Below are positions 46,164 through 58,208 of a DNA stretch of 64,000 bases, in pieces. A program made the position numbers and the translations under genes. The stretch is from Agaricus subrufescens (taxonomy: Eukaryota; Basidiomycota; Agaricomycetes; Agaricales; Agaricaceae): NCBI GenBank assembly GCA_029945375.1, contig CM057066.1, positions 992,001 through 1,056,000 of the forward strand, in the 5' to 3' direction. Numbering within the stretch: the stretch's first letter is position 1; the number at the start of each line of letters is the position of its first letter. Under the pieces are notes generated by a model. The model was given only the letters and a program-made list of their open reading frames with translations. It had not been told where the DNA came from and searched no databases.

Positions 46164-48341
46164 ATGCCTATTACTCTTTCCTCTGGTTCAACATGCGACA
46201 TCTGCACGGAAACGTTTGATGGAACTTCCCCCTTAAAGGCCCCTTGTTCGATACAATGTGGCCACATTTTCTGTTACGAGTGAGTATCATCACTCCTAAC
46301 TCGACCTTTCGCTCATTCGCTCCCTCTGTGGCACCAGGTGTCTTAATCGCATAGAGCCTTCACCCTCAGATCCTTCTACCCCAGCATGTCCTCTCTGTCG
46401 GCAACCGTACGGTAAACACTACATCATTAAGCTTCACCTGGATATGGAGAATGCTCAGCGGGGAGTATCTACACCGTCCCCTGCCAACCCAGCGGAGCAG
46501 GAGGCCCGGAGGCTCCAACAGAGGATGACGACCCTGATCAATAATGGTGCATCGGAACCGGCGATCCGGGGGTTGCTTGACGAATGCCAGAAATTTGTCC
46601 ATAGTCAACCGCGCAACTTGGTACGAATGTTTGTCAGCCCATGAACGTTATTGATCGTCCCCCCAGTTTCCCGAATTACGGATGTCCCATAGGGTGATGG
46701 CCTATCTGGTCGACGTGAGATCGGAGCTCGTTTCCCAGAAGCAGGTCTCTACCGATTTAAAGGGCCAGATCTATCAGCTGGAGGAGGAGAAAGCGGAGTT
46801 CGAAAGACGCTTGAAGGATATGAAGGTAAAGCGGAGAGCATTCAGGAAGTGTGCGGAGGAGAGGGAGAGTGTCCTCAGAGATCACTGCGAACGGGCTCAT
46901 ACAGCTTATGAGACTATCGTCAAGTGAGCGTCGCTTTATCTAAATGGCTTTCTGATTCAGTCTGATCGTTTTACTCCGTAGCCAAGTGAGTATTTAGCCT
47001 GCGCATCTGGTAACCAAGCACTCATTTCTTTAGTATAACTTTGTTGTCCAAGAATGGATGCGTCTCCAACAACAAATCCACTACTTTCCTTCAGCATCTC
47101 AGCCAATGCCACCAACACCCCCCGACTTGGACTCAGATTCAGAGTTGACGAAGACTCCGCAGCCTCGTCCCTTCATCCACTTCGATCAGTCGAAACTGAA
47201 AGAGGCCGCTATACAAAATCCCGATACTCCTTGGATAGCCCCATTGCCTCAATTCACTGGTTCTTTGCCGACCAAAGCACTGATCTCAGATGACGACGAG
47301 CTGCATGATGTGATTCATAACCCGCCAATCACGAGGGTAGTAAATGAAGAGGACTCTGATAGTACTTTCCAGTCTTTTGCCATTCCACCATCGGCATCGC
47401 CACCCTCGGCTAAACGCCGTGGCTCCACCGATCACTCGAATGGAGTTTCCGAGGACTTCACATTGTTCAAGGATACTGGCTTGGATCGTACATCATCATT
47501 TCGTTCTGCTGAAAGGCCGGCACAGACCCCTGTTGTCGAACCCCAGATGAAGATTCCCCCACACGCAACTCCGCTCATGAGTCCCGGGAGGGCGCGTTCT
47601 CATTCGATCCCTCCACAGATTAGTGACATGCAGAGTCGAAATTCTTCGCCTAGGCCGCAGAGAAATGATGATGTTCCAACTACAGGCAACTCTCCTACGA
47701 AGCCTATCACTATTAATGGTAGAGGGTCAGATTCCTTAAGGAGGCTACATGATCTTCTTGAGGATGATGATGTGGCAACATCTTCATCCCTCCCCAACAT
47801 GTCGAGTCACCTTTCCACTCCTTCCGGCAGAGAAGTTCCCCATCACGCAGATATTCCATCGTCCAGGATTTCCAGTCATTCCACTACCTCTAGCACGCCC
47901 TCTCAACAGCACCGAGTAAAGAATCTTCTGTCGCCTAGGCAGGGTGATGTCGAGCGTGGTAAGACATTACCACCGTCCGACATCAATTTTGTCACTCCTT
48001 CCACTCCGTCTGTATCCTTGTCACGGACTCCAACACAGCACGAATCACCGCAACGCTCGTCTCAAACTCCTGCCTTTTCCAGTGCGAGCGACGCTGCCAA
48101 GGCTTTGGAGAAGGAACGTAAGGAGAAGCAACGCGAACGTCGCCGACTCGAAAAGTCCTCTCAGGAAACTGCTGACCGTCCTGTTGTCTTCTCTTCCGCG
48201 TCTGCTAGTTCCACGAGATCCCATACGTCCTCCTCCTCCACCTGGGATTCGTCTCCATCCTATGCACCCAATCGCTACACAACCACTAGCAGCTCCTCCA
48301 CACCAGTTCCCAGGATGCCACTCACAGCTGAAACTGTATAA
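46164..48341 (+). CDS. RING-finger, coiled-coil protein
   Basis: Probable E3 ubiquitin ligase of about 655 aa. Exons are 46164-46279, 46338-46620, 46667-46923, 46982-46985 and 47034-48341 (1968 nt). The RING (C-D-I-C ... C-G-H-I-F-C-Y-E-C-L ... C-P-L-C) fills residues 12-58. A coiled coil follows at about 145-225 (LEEEKAEFERRLKDMKVKR). The rest is a long disordered Ser/Pro/Thr tail. The fourth exon is only CCAA; a rival model uses acceptor 46960 and a 25-nt exon (46961-46985), also in phase but with a 37-nt intron. Layout and domain order resemble the second RING gene at 54807-58086, so the two may be distant paralogs. Confidence 0.85.
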
Positions 48342-50577
48342 AGTTGCCATTGCTGGGTGACTGACCTACCATCAGTGCTTCCAGCTCTCAAATTTTCTTC
48401 CGTCATGCATTGTTCACAGTTCGGTTCCTTGCAACCTTCTCATTGTCGATCTCCTTCGCATGTTCATATGACACGACTACTGCGCTTTGGCCTTACCGAG
48501 GAAAACGCGCTACTTTTTTTTCTAAGTTCTCCAGTGTACAACAGTATGATTTGGTCCACGATGTATATGACAAGAGTCAGGCCCACAAGTCACTCGATCA
48601 GCTAGCGGCCCTTAACGTCTATCATGGTTCCAGTTGGTTTGGCTCTTTTTGACCTTCCCTGCTATCAACATCCAGTTTCTTCATTTCAATAATGTTCCGG
48701 TATCGTTATTGCAGCTCTTTTTGGGTCCGAAACCGAATGCGCTGCGTTTCCATGTTTCCCTGTTCTCCTTGCCTGTTTTTTTTTGCTGAACTATTATTCA
48801 TCTTGCATAAACTCATACATAACATGTCCCATAACGCATTGTAGTGTATTATTATCTTGTACAGTAACAATATGCATAACACAAGTGTCTTTTGGTTATT
48901 TATTCCGCTTTGGAGCATACTCCATTAGTGATGGAACCATGGTGATCATCCCAAAAGTGTCGAGTACTGGGTAATTAACGGCGGGACCTGTTCGATCATT
49001 TAGAAACCATGGAAATTGGGGAAGGTGTATATTTTCGTGTTGCTTGGCTGCCTTAGCCAATGTAATCACGATCAGTCGCCGATCCTTCGTGAGAGAATAA
49101 ATTGTCTTTTGGCAGGTTGGATACACAGTGACAGCCTGTGATTTTTAATAATTACGTTCTTCTTGATACTTACCATATGATTCTGGTCAGGACAAATGGA
49201 AAGAAAAATAAAAGAAAAAATAACAAAAAAGAAAAGAAACTAGGTTCGTTCTCGACTCGCACCAAAGACCCGATTTCGGGGTGTCCCTTTACCACTTCCA
49301 GTTCTAGTATCTCCTATTCGAACACAATCACAAAAAGAAGCAGGCGCGCCACAAGTACCATTCAACGCTTACAGAACGCACATATCTAGCCTGTATCTAG
49401 CGATATCAGTCCGCCATCTGTTCATCTCTACTCATATGCAAGACTTGTGCTTACATGAGAAAAAAAAAAAGGGTACTGATCATGATATCCTTTTGCTGAT
49501 ATCGGATATGGACACTGGACAGGGAAGAGCGACAAAGGACAGGATGCGGATATATTGCTCCGTGGCCTTTATAGCACATGACCATCCATCGCTCAACGCC
49601 GCGGTCCGGCAAAACTATACTTTTATCAGATTGCCCTGCAACGATCCTTTCCAGGTCTCCTGGTACCTTATCGACAAATATCAGGTCATCGAGCTCTATT
49701 GTCGGCTAAACTGTCATGAATTTTATTCACAAGGGCTATAACATTTCTAGTTTCTTCTCTATTCCGGCAGCGCCACTATACCTCATTCGAGCAGGGGCTA
49801 GCTCTAACCGGAGCAAAGGCTCGCCTACAAGATATTGCTTTTCGGTAACCCTCTTTCACCCTCTAAGGGACCCCAACCCGACTAAAGGATAAAACCGAAA
49901 TGTACAGGCCCGACGCGGGCCCAACCCATCGTTTTGAGGTATCCTGCTCATCATTTTTGGAGATTAAATTTCGCTGAATCGAGCTGGCTGCCGTCGTCTG
50001 CCGATCTGAGCTCTGGGAATAAGAGAACCTATCTCAGTACCGAACAGCTTCTAAGTTAATACACCAAACTTGATTTGTATATGAAGTACTTCTCACTACT
50101 GGTTGTCTGTCTCGACGGCACAAAACCCTCTTTCTGATAGTGCTTCTACCTTCACGAGACACAAGGTAGACATCGCCTTGCAAATATAGATGGTCCAGAG
50201 GTCTACCTTCACACCCAGTGGTGCTGATGGAAGTACTCGACAACGGAATCGTGGCATGGTCTGCATAGCTGGCGGACATGTTACTACAGGCAGCCCAGCA
50301 GCATCATTAGTCAAGAGGGCGTCTCGCTGTAGGATATAATGCTAGACTCGATCAATGTAGCTTGCATATCATGTCTATTGGATCATGCGGTCCAAGTGGA
50401 GGTAAGGCCGTTTAATACATACAACAAAGATTAGCATAGGGGCAGATCCGAGGGATAGGTGAAAATAGGTGAAAGGATATAAATGTAACAAGATGGTACA
50501 GACGATACGAGCAACTGAGCAGAATTCTATGAGCAAATAAACTATGCACTCCAATCTGAAGGAAGAGGAAGTGCGAT
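48342..50577. other. Intergenic stretch with no supported gene
   Basis: 2.2 kb of rather AT-rich DNA between the RING gene and the SNARE gene, whose 3' ends face each other. Short frames have no family likeness. It should hold both 3' untranslated regions. Confidence 0.6.
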
Positions 50578-51583
50578 TCAAGATGACCGATTACCGCCGC
50601 ATTTGTTCAGTGCAGCTCCGCAGAACTGGGCAGCGAGTATCCAGAGCAGAAGCTGAGGAAAGAGACGCTTTAAAACCGACAGCACTTTGAGGAGTTAGAG
50701 CATACTTACCAGCGCAACCATGAAGGAGAGGCCAAGCACACGCTTATTCCGCCACCACATTTGGCGGCGTACACTGCGTGCACCTCTCCTAAATGCTGTC
50801 GATTGGCCAACCATGGCGTCAGTCTTATCGACGAGTAGCTCAATTCGCTCCCCTCTATTCAATATTTGTTCTACATTCTGCACCATGATGTCTTTGACTT
50901 GGTTCAATTCATTTTGAGCACGGGCGAGTTCATCCATAGGGGGTGCCGTGTTGTAGGTATGCATTAGGGATGAGATCACGGGGCCGAAGGTACCTTGGAG
51001 GCCATATGCAGGAAGGTCGTCCTGAGTCGATGGAGAAGGAGCCGACCGGAACTGAGGAGCATCAGGTTAGAGAGAACGGTGAATTAATTGTTACCATGTA
51101 TCACATGCCTTGCGTTGCAGTTCAGACAAAAATGCGAATGGCATTCTCCTATAATAGATGCCTTGAACACCAGGAGCTAAAATCCGAGATTTGTTCTCTC
51201 ACCTTCCTGCAGAGTCGTCCGCCATCACTAGATAGATGTATCCACCTTCGGATACATAATGGAAAAGGTATTGTTCCCATACATAAGTGAGTTTGCTAAC
51301 AAGAAGTTGATTCATTAACCACTGTTTCATATGAATTAGAGTTTCCATTACCTATCGTTCGGAGGAATTTTCGATAGAATAGTCTGGGTGGCTGTTGACT
51401 TGGATGAGTGCTCGTTATTGAATCAGCTAGAACCTGGAAGATCCACCTTGAGAAAAATCCCGCTTCCCTGGCTGTTGATGTTCGACGAGAATGGTTTGTC
51501 CTCTTGCAACCAATGAGTGAATCTAGCAGTAAATAAGTCTTACTGGTGATTATGGGCAGTAACATAGCTCATACCAAGGACAT
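50578..51583 (-). CDS. VAMP7-like longin R-SNARE
   Basis: Vesicle SNARE for fusion at endosome/vacuole membranes, 224 aa. Exons are 51575-51583, 51447-51522, 51352-51391, 51203-51295, 51109-51148, 50710-51051 and 50578-50652 (675 nt). The longin domain (S-L-I-H-S-L-V-A-R-G, then Y-V-W-E-Q-Y-L-F-H-Y, Y-L-V-M-A-D-D) covers about 1-120. The SNARE motif runs at about 135-195 (LNQVKDIMVQNVEQILNRGE), with the zero-layer Arg in G-E-R-I-E-L-L. A C-terminal membrane anchor (LGLSFMVALLLLWILAA) follows. The intron 51052-51108 begins with GC rather than GT (AAG|GCATGT), the only choice found that keeps the frame into F-R-S-A-P. Family assignment is firm. Confidence 0.93.
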
Positions 51584-53443
51584 GGCGCTGTGTTAGGTGC
51601 TGGTGGAGAAAGGAGCGGCGTCGTTCAGTCGCAGCCATGTGTTTACCTCATGATTCCCACGCTAATGTCGCCGAGTATCATTCTTGCTGCCTTGCTTTTA
51701 GACTCGCCATCTAGACAGTTCACTCGAACGAGAATACAGGCCACACTGACAGCAAAAATGATGCACCAGGCTGACGGATCTTTATCGTCCCTACGCCTCG
51801 CAGGCAATCGCATCTGAATGCTTTCGATCGTTCATCGGTCCCGCACCACGCATCGAAGAGAATCTGTCAAAGCTAAAAGAACCCGACACGCGTACTTCGG
51901 CCGCTTTCTCCTTTGACTTCTTTGGGCTGCACACTTGGTACCTGACGTTCTTTACCATCAATGGCCCCAGTATATTTCGATTGGCTTGCAGTACCAGCTG
52001 CCATCCCGTCAAATAACCACCACCTCACATGTACAGGTCTGTACGGTGCCATCTTCCATTAGGACGGCATGATATAGCACCGGAACCCTTCTTCTTGGAA
52101 AGAAGGTTTCCTCTCTTGGCCATCTCGCTTCTGATATCTACTGATTATCCGATATAGCACTAACAGCCGCTCCACACGAGGAAGAGGAGTCGTCTGCTGA
52201 ACATACTAAGTAGTATGCGTACCTACCTCACGCATGGGTAACATACGGATGGCATATCGAACTGAACTTCCAATGATCGTGTTCATCGGTTCGAAATTTT
52301 ACTACTCCGGACCTGGCTGCCTGGTTTTATTTGTCAAGCTCCGAGTCGAAAGGATGATCAACGGTAAGCGTAGCGCGCCCGGGTTTATTAAACCAAACTT
52401 TTGTGTCTGGCCAGTTCATCACCTCATAAGTATTCTTCCCTCAATTTTGTCATCTTGTCACCTAGCAAAGGCAGGACGTTGTCTACGGGGTCAGCGCACT
52501 GGGCCCGCTAAAGGCATTGACATTCAATGGAGCAGCCAAGAAGAAGCTCGTCACCTGTGGAATATGACAGGTGCGCCAAACCTCCAGGGCAGTGTGGGAC
52601 ACCGCTGAGTCCGCTCTGTGCATACCCACTGAAAGACCGGGATCAGATGTCCATCCTCGTGGCATAAGACTTGGAATTTCTTGATAGACCTCCCCAAGTC
52701 ACTGTAAGTCAGAACTATTTGGGTGCTAAACGCCCTCTTGTCATTTCAGCCACCTGAAGGCAGTCCATTCCGAGTCTAAGGCGCAAGTTTAAATGGCTCA
52801 AGGCTAATATTATCCTCACGGAGCTACACCAGCTCCTTGGGAATCACGATAATGCGGACAAATGTTTTTCTAAGCTCATTTAGACGCTGTCAGTATGTCT
52901 ACCCAAGCGCTGGAGATGCTGCGATCACGGGAGGGCGGGCCGTTCCAAAAGGCTTCCTTACTTCCTTCTCCCAATATCATAAGATGGACCGGAAGTCGCA
53001 TCGCTGCAACACAATTTGGGAGACAAAAGCTTGACCCGAGCCTCGTGCTGCAACGAGTAGGGAGATTTGAATCACTATGTCAAAGGTACTCTGGAAGCTG
53101 TAAAGTTCTTGATATGTCAAGGTAGGAACTTAACGAGCACCGAGCCAATAACCTTGATCCTTGTAATCTACTTGTGGGCTATGGCTGAGTTTACTATGAG
53201 CAAACACTGCCCACTAGCGCTTTTTCCCGACAGCGCTTTGCGCATACTGCTATTGACTGAAGATTTCTAGGCAGGGGCTCTATTTTTGCCAGTCAGAATG
53301 CGGTAAAATGAACAGCCTTCGTCATCTCAGGTTCAATTGATCATATTGCCCATGAACTCAACTCTAGTAGTATATTTCTCTGCACGTAGTGCCTCTAGCA
53401 TTCATCTAACATTGTCACTCCCATCCTCAATCGCCCTCCTTTC
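51584..53443. other. Intergenic stretch with no supported gene
   Basis: 1.9 kb divergent space between the SNARE gene and the coiled-coil gene. A plus-strand frame at 52234-52608 is open but shows no family likeness. Promoters for both neighbours are expected at its ends. Confidence 0.6.
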
Positions 53444-54487
53444 ATGCCCGTTCGATTCGCACCCTTCCCCAATAATCATGCCCACGCAAATTCTGGCATG
53501 AAGCCAGACGACCAGCTCAAAGAAAACATCAAACACAGAATTCAAGAAGTGTTTTCTTCGATGCTCAAGTCTGCTCGTCAGAAGGGAGTATTCTCACCCG
53601 AACATGAAGTTAAATTCCTTGACTGGCTTCATGAAGTGGTAGAAGAAACCTACCAAGCAGAGCTAGCACGCGAGCATAAGGGACAGCACAAGAAGGAGAA
53701 TTATCGCACAGCTCTTCTCAAAGAGAAGCAGGAATTGACGAACAGACTCCAACGCATAGATAATATCATATCTGGTTTGGCTACGGCCTTTCCAGCTGAT
53801 CTTGTTCCTTCCGGCCCCCTCCCAGCATCCACCCACAAACCCAAACCAGCCCTAAAATCCTCCTCTATTAAACCTACTTCCCACTACGCCCAGTGGGAGG
53901 AGAACGAGAGACGTAAGGTCCGAGAGACCTCCAACTTTCGTGCCATGGAAGAGGCAATCCGCCAGATAGAAACAAACCGCCAGCAACAATGGAGTAAATG
54001 GAGGCAAGACAGGCTTATGCCTCCCCACCCAATCGTCAAAGATCAGGAGGATATTTTGAACAAACTGACAAGGCTAGCCGTTTCACCTCCCCTCCACAAC
54101 AATCCCTCGGCACCTTCTGCTAGTGTCCCATACACTAAATCGCAGGTATCAGGTGCACCTGGTGGAAATCCGCCTCACGGTAAGGGAATGGGTGAGAAGT
54201 ATCACCCGGACTCTCAGCAAGCCCATAGTGCCAAACGGCCTACAGTTTGGCCTGCTACTCAGCCACCCATGGAATCTACCGAGCATTCCACTTCTTGCCT
54301 ACGATGCAAACCCCACAAAGCTCGCAATGAGCGTACCGCCAACCCCGGTTACTATGATAGTTATGGCAACACTGCCGCAAAACCATCATACGAGTTTTGG
54401 TATCCTCCAAACATGGAGGAGTCAGATATGTATTCCCGGCCTGGAAATGCAGAGGCGAAAGGAAAAGGGGGGATGGGCTTTAGATGA
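53444..54487 (+). CDS. Uncharacterised coiled-coil protein
   Basis: A single open frame of 347 aa, not recognised. Residues about 20-110 are predicted helical and charged (KENIKHRIQEVF, LKEKQELTNRLQRID), giving a coiled coil. A second helical, Arg/Gln-rich segment lies at about 150-200 (EENERRKVRETSNFRAMEEA). The remainder is Pro/Ser/Asn-rich and probably disordered. There is no signal peptide or membrane segment. The ATG follows a pyrimidine-rich leader, CGCCCTCCTTTC. Coding is likely from length and composition. Confidence 0.75.
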   Translation: MPVRFAPFPNNHAHANSGMKPDDQLKENIKHRIQEVFSSMLKSARQKGVFSPEHEVKFLDWLHEVVEETYQAELAREHKGQHKKENYRTALLKEKQELTNRLQRIDNIISGLATAFPADLVPSGPLPASTHKPKPALKSSSIKPTSHYAQWEENERRKVRETSNFRAMEEAIRQIETNRQQQWSKWRQDRLMPPHPIVKDQEDILNKLTRLAVSPPLHNNPSAPSASVPYTKSQVSGAPGGNPPHGKGMGEKYHPDSQQAHSAKRPTVWPATQPPMESTEHSTSCLRCKPHKARNERTANPGYYDSYGNTAAKPSYEFWYPPNMEESDMYSRPGNAEAKGKGGMGFR

Positions 54488-54806
54488 TCCGAAATACTCT
54501 ACTACATTCTGAATTTTTTTATCAACTATTATTAGTGGTTTCTCTTTACGATGCTGTAAAACACTAATGAATCTCAATCCGAAAATCTCAACAGTGCGAT
54601 CATCCATCAGATATTTCATTAGGGTCATCAATCAATTATTCTACAAGAGAAAAGAAAAAAAAAGTTTTAACGTAACTGAATAATGACAGCAAACTATAAC
54701 ACAGCATCACAACAAACACAAGTTCATTTTTTGCAAACTCCCAACGAGAAAATAAAAATTTCAAATCCATCCCCAACAGTGTCTCATATCACATACACAC
54801 GTACAT
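54488..54806. terminator. Shared 3' region of two convergent genes
   Basis: 319 bp between the stops of the coiled-coil gene (+) and the second RING gene (-). It is AT-rich, with AATAAAAATT-type signals, and should hold both polyadenylation sites. Confidence 0.5.
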
Positions 54807-57800
54807 TCAGAAATGATCATAACTGTACGACCTCAAAAAACTCCTACTCGAAACAATCGGCGTTGGCGCCGAAATCTGTAACGGCCTCCTCTGTTGTTCA
54901 ATCAATCGTTCATTCAATCCATCCAGTCCCAAAGCATTAGTAGACGCATTCGAGTTGAACAGCGTCGGTGATGTGATAAGATTGTTGCCAGCGGCATCTC
55001 CATCCGCAGGAATGTTGTTATTATTACGAGACTCTTGTTGGTGATGCGAAACAGTATAATGACGATGATTTGATGATGCCGAGGGGACATCAGTATAATA
55101 TCCCGGATCGGCGCCCCATTCTGAACTAGCATGAACAGGTGCTGGGGTATATATAGCGTTTGTATGTTGAGATTCAACAGGAGCAGTCACAGTGGAGAGT
55201 CTACGGCGTAAACGGCGGTCATCAGTTTGAGGCTGGGTTTGTCCCTGAGATTGATGTCGAGAGTGCGAGGGGGTCGTGTTGGCGGGTTGAAGTAAAAGAC
55301 TGGATGATGGGTTCGGGTATGAAGCAGGAGCGATGTATAGTTCGAGACCCCTCGACTGTCCAGGGGCATGCTCAATGTCTTGAGTATACACTGCCGCATT
55401 TGTGTTATGTGGAGGTGCAGCGGAATAGACTTGCGATCGTCTTCCATCCCTTCTTCGGCGACTACGTTCCTGTTCGCGATTCACCTCTCTATCGCGATTT
55501 TCAGAAACCACCTGCGAACGTTCACCACCACCCCCTCCAGTTGCGGTTGCAGCATCGGGTGCAGCAGGTAGCGTCCGCGAAAACCGGCTCATAGGTGTCC
55601 TTTCCTCATCACTCTCTCTCACAACACGGAAGCCACCACTATCATCACGTGCATGGTCGCTTCCATTCCTTTCATTCCCAGTAGAGCTAGCTGCGGTAGT
55701 TGTAGGAGGATCGGCCGTCATGAGAAGATTAGCAGGACCCCAGTGGTCATCAACGGGAGCCGAACCAGCACCAGCATGAGAAGCGAAAGTTCTCAGTGGA
55801 AGACCCATCATGTGGGAGCCATTACTTTGCCAACTCCGTAACGAGGCACGATGGGTGTCGATCGTTCCCCACGAACTCCCGCTGTTCCCACTGAGATTCG
55901 TTCGCCCCGAAGTGTCATCACGGATAACCGTCGCCACAGCTTGATCAGCAGTTGCTTGGGTAGTAGCAGCAGGAACAGTGGTAATGATACCGACGCTGAC
56001 TGATGTAGAGGGTACGCTGGCGTGAGGCAAGTACTGTGACCCGGTACCCGCACCAGTATTCCCCGTGTGATTCGTTGTGGGAGCAGTCAATCCCAGCCCT
56101 GAAAACAACGCACTCGAGCTCCCATCACCTCTGTACGTACGCTGTCTCAAACTGCCACCCCTAGCAAGCGAAGCGCTACCATCGGTGCCCCCCGTATTAT
56201 AGGATGACAACGTGCCATTATCCGTTAAATGGCCAGTGGCTCGCGTTTGCTGACTTTGAGCAGGACTATGGTAGGATACGGAGTGACGGCGGGGAGTTCT
56301 TCTCGAGGAATTCGATGTAGATGATGCAGAGTCACCTGCGGTGGTGGTAGAAGCAATGTCCGATATACCAACTTGAGAATTACCATCTCGGCTTATTTCG
56401 TTGGAGTGCATAGATGGCGTCGACAACACTTCAGATAATGCCAACGACAAGGCATTCACATCAGACAAACCCCTCGCCATCTCTCCTCTTTCTCCATTTG
56501 TATTAGATCCATTCGTATAGGGATTACCAACACCGTTCATAGCCCCCGTATTTTGCGATGGAACAACCCTAGCAGCCTGACCGGGGGTGTATTCAGCCAA
56601 CTGATAACCCGCTCTGTGTCCTGCAGCGTATTCCGAAACGTAAACGGCCCCTAAAGAATATGCATCCGGGAACTCTCGACCTGGGACTGGTGGATCCAAC
56701 ATACCACCACTCAACGGTGACGAGGAAGGAATAGCAGGAGTCTGCGGTGCAGGAAGATCAGGACGAGCACCTGATACTAACTTTGGCTCAATCTTTGGCT
56801 CGGGATCGGGGAGGTTAGGCTTTGAGTTGGCAGTGGGCACGACTCGTCTGCGAGGTGAGGCACCCGGGAGGACCCCGTCTGAGGTAGACGCAAGACTATG
56901 ACCGGTATAGCCTGCATGTAGTGGTTCCGTGGAGGGGTCATGATTGACTGAGGGGGCGGAGAGATTGTATGATGGTCCATGTTCACGTTCTTTCCCCTTC
57001 GAATTCCTCTTTGAAACGTTGGAATCCGATGCGGGATCCATGTTGTACATATTGGTATAAGAATTCCCGTCTTTTGTATCGGTGGAAGGTTTTGGGTATG
57101 AGGGAGTCGAAGATGGTAGCTTATTCTTGGAAGCGAAGGAAGTTCGTCGATTATCGTAGGCGGCGGGCATAGGTGGCTGTGGAAGGGGATTGTCGCGGAA
57201 AGTGTTGGAAGGGTATGCGTAGTACTCGAGTTGCAGGCGCAGATTCTTGAGCTCGAGTTCGTAGTTTTCAACTCGCGAGATGAGGGGCCGAAGACCGCCC
57301 AGTTCATTTTCGTATTGCCTGACCTGTCAGTCCATGTCAGGAAACTCTCGAGTTATGATAATAATGCTGACCCACTTGTCTGGGAAGGACAGCAACGTCA
57401 GCCAACAAACAGGGAGACTAAGAAAGAAAACCGGCTATACCTTTGTAAACCCTGAACCTGGTTCTCAAAGTCATAATTCTGCATTCTAAACTCCTCAGTC
57501 TTTGACGCATTCGCGCTGTCCCCAGATGCAATTTGGTCTTTAAGTCTCCGGATCATCCGGTGATAGTCGTCTTTCTTCGTTTGTATTCTTTGATACTTTC
57601 GTAGAATTATAATCGCTTTTCTAAGAGCGGCCGCCTGAAATGGCAAGACCAGGTCAGTGAAAGCGGAAAGGGAGGGACTGGACGATTTGACACGTACTCC
57701 ATCGTCTGTTTTGACATGCAGCCACTCCTCGATGTCCTGTAGTAGTAGCGCCAACTCCTCGTCCGAAGTACCCCATGTGAGGATCAGGCGCTTTAGATAG

Positions 57801-58086
57801 TCGGCGTGGCGGTAGATGTCGCTGTTGTCCGCCCGCTCGACGTGTATCCTCTTGACTCTGTCCGACAGAAAGGGCTTCCTGCACAGTGGGCAGTTGGCAG
57901 GATGGACATTCAACAGGCACCTATCAGACTTGAGGGTCAGTAAGTCCGGGCGCCCGCATAGTTACCAGCTCACGTTTTGCAAAACACATGGCCACAGGGG
58001 ATGGCGTGGGGCGTCTGAGGGGTCTCGTCGGAGGTGTAGGGCTCGAGACAGATGTCGCAGTGGCTGAACGGATCCAAAAGCAACAT
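54807..58086 (-). CDS. Large RING-finger protein with disordered C-terminus
   Basis: Probable E3 ubiquitin ligase of about 1013 aa. Exons are 57974-58086, 57698-57920, 57441-57634 and 54807-57318 (3042 nt). The RING starts almost at the N-terminus (C-D-I-C-L-E-P, C-G-H-V-F-C-K-T-C-L, C-P-L-C), residues 10-54. A helical region with coiled coil (about 115-215, QVRQYENELGG is not used; the spliced form reads Q-R-Q-Y-E-N-E-L) precedes a very long Ser/Thr/Asn/Gly-rich tail. The first intron splits the RING after C-K, as in the RING gene at 46164. The last intron (57319-57440, 122 nt) is longer than usual, and its acceptor choice rests on frame alone. Confidence 0.85.
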
Positions 58087-58208
58087 CCACGGTATGAGAC
58101 AGTGGAGGGGGAAATGCTGTTATGGGCGAGGCATTTGAAGTAGAAAATGCTGTTTAGTCACGCACATCAACGGTGATTGATCTGCCTCATTTATACTATG
58201 TATTCGCT

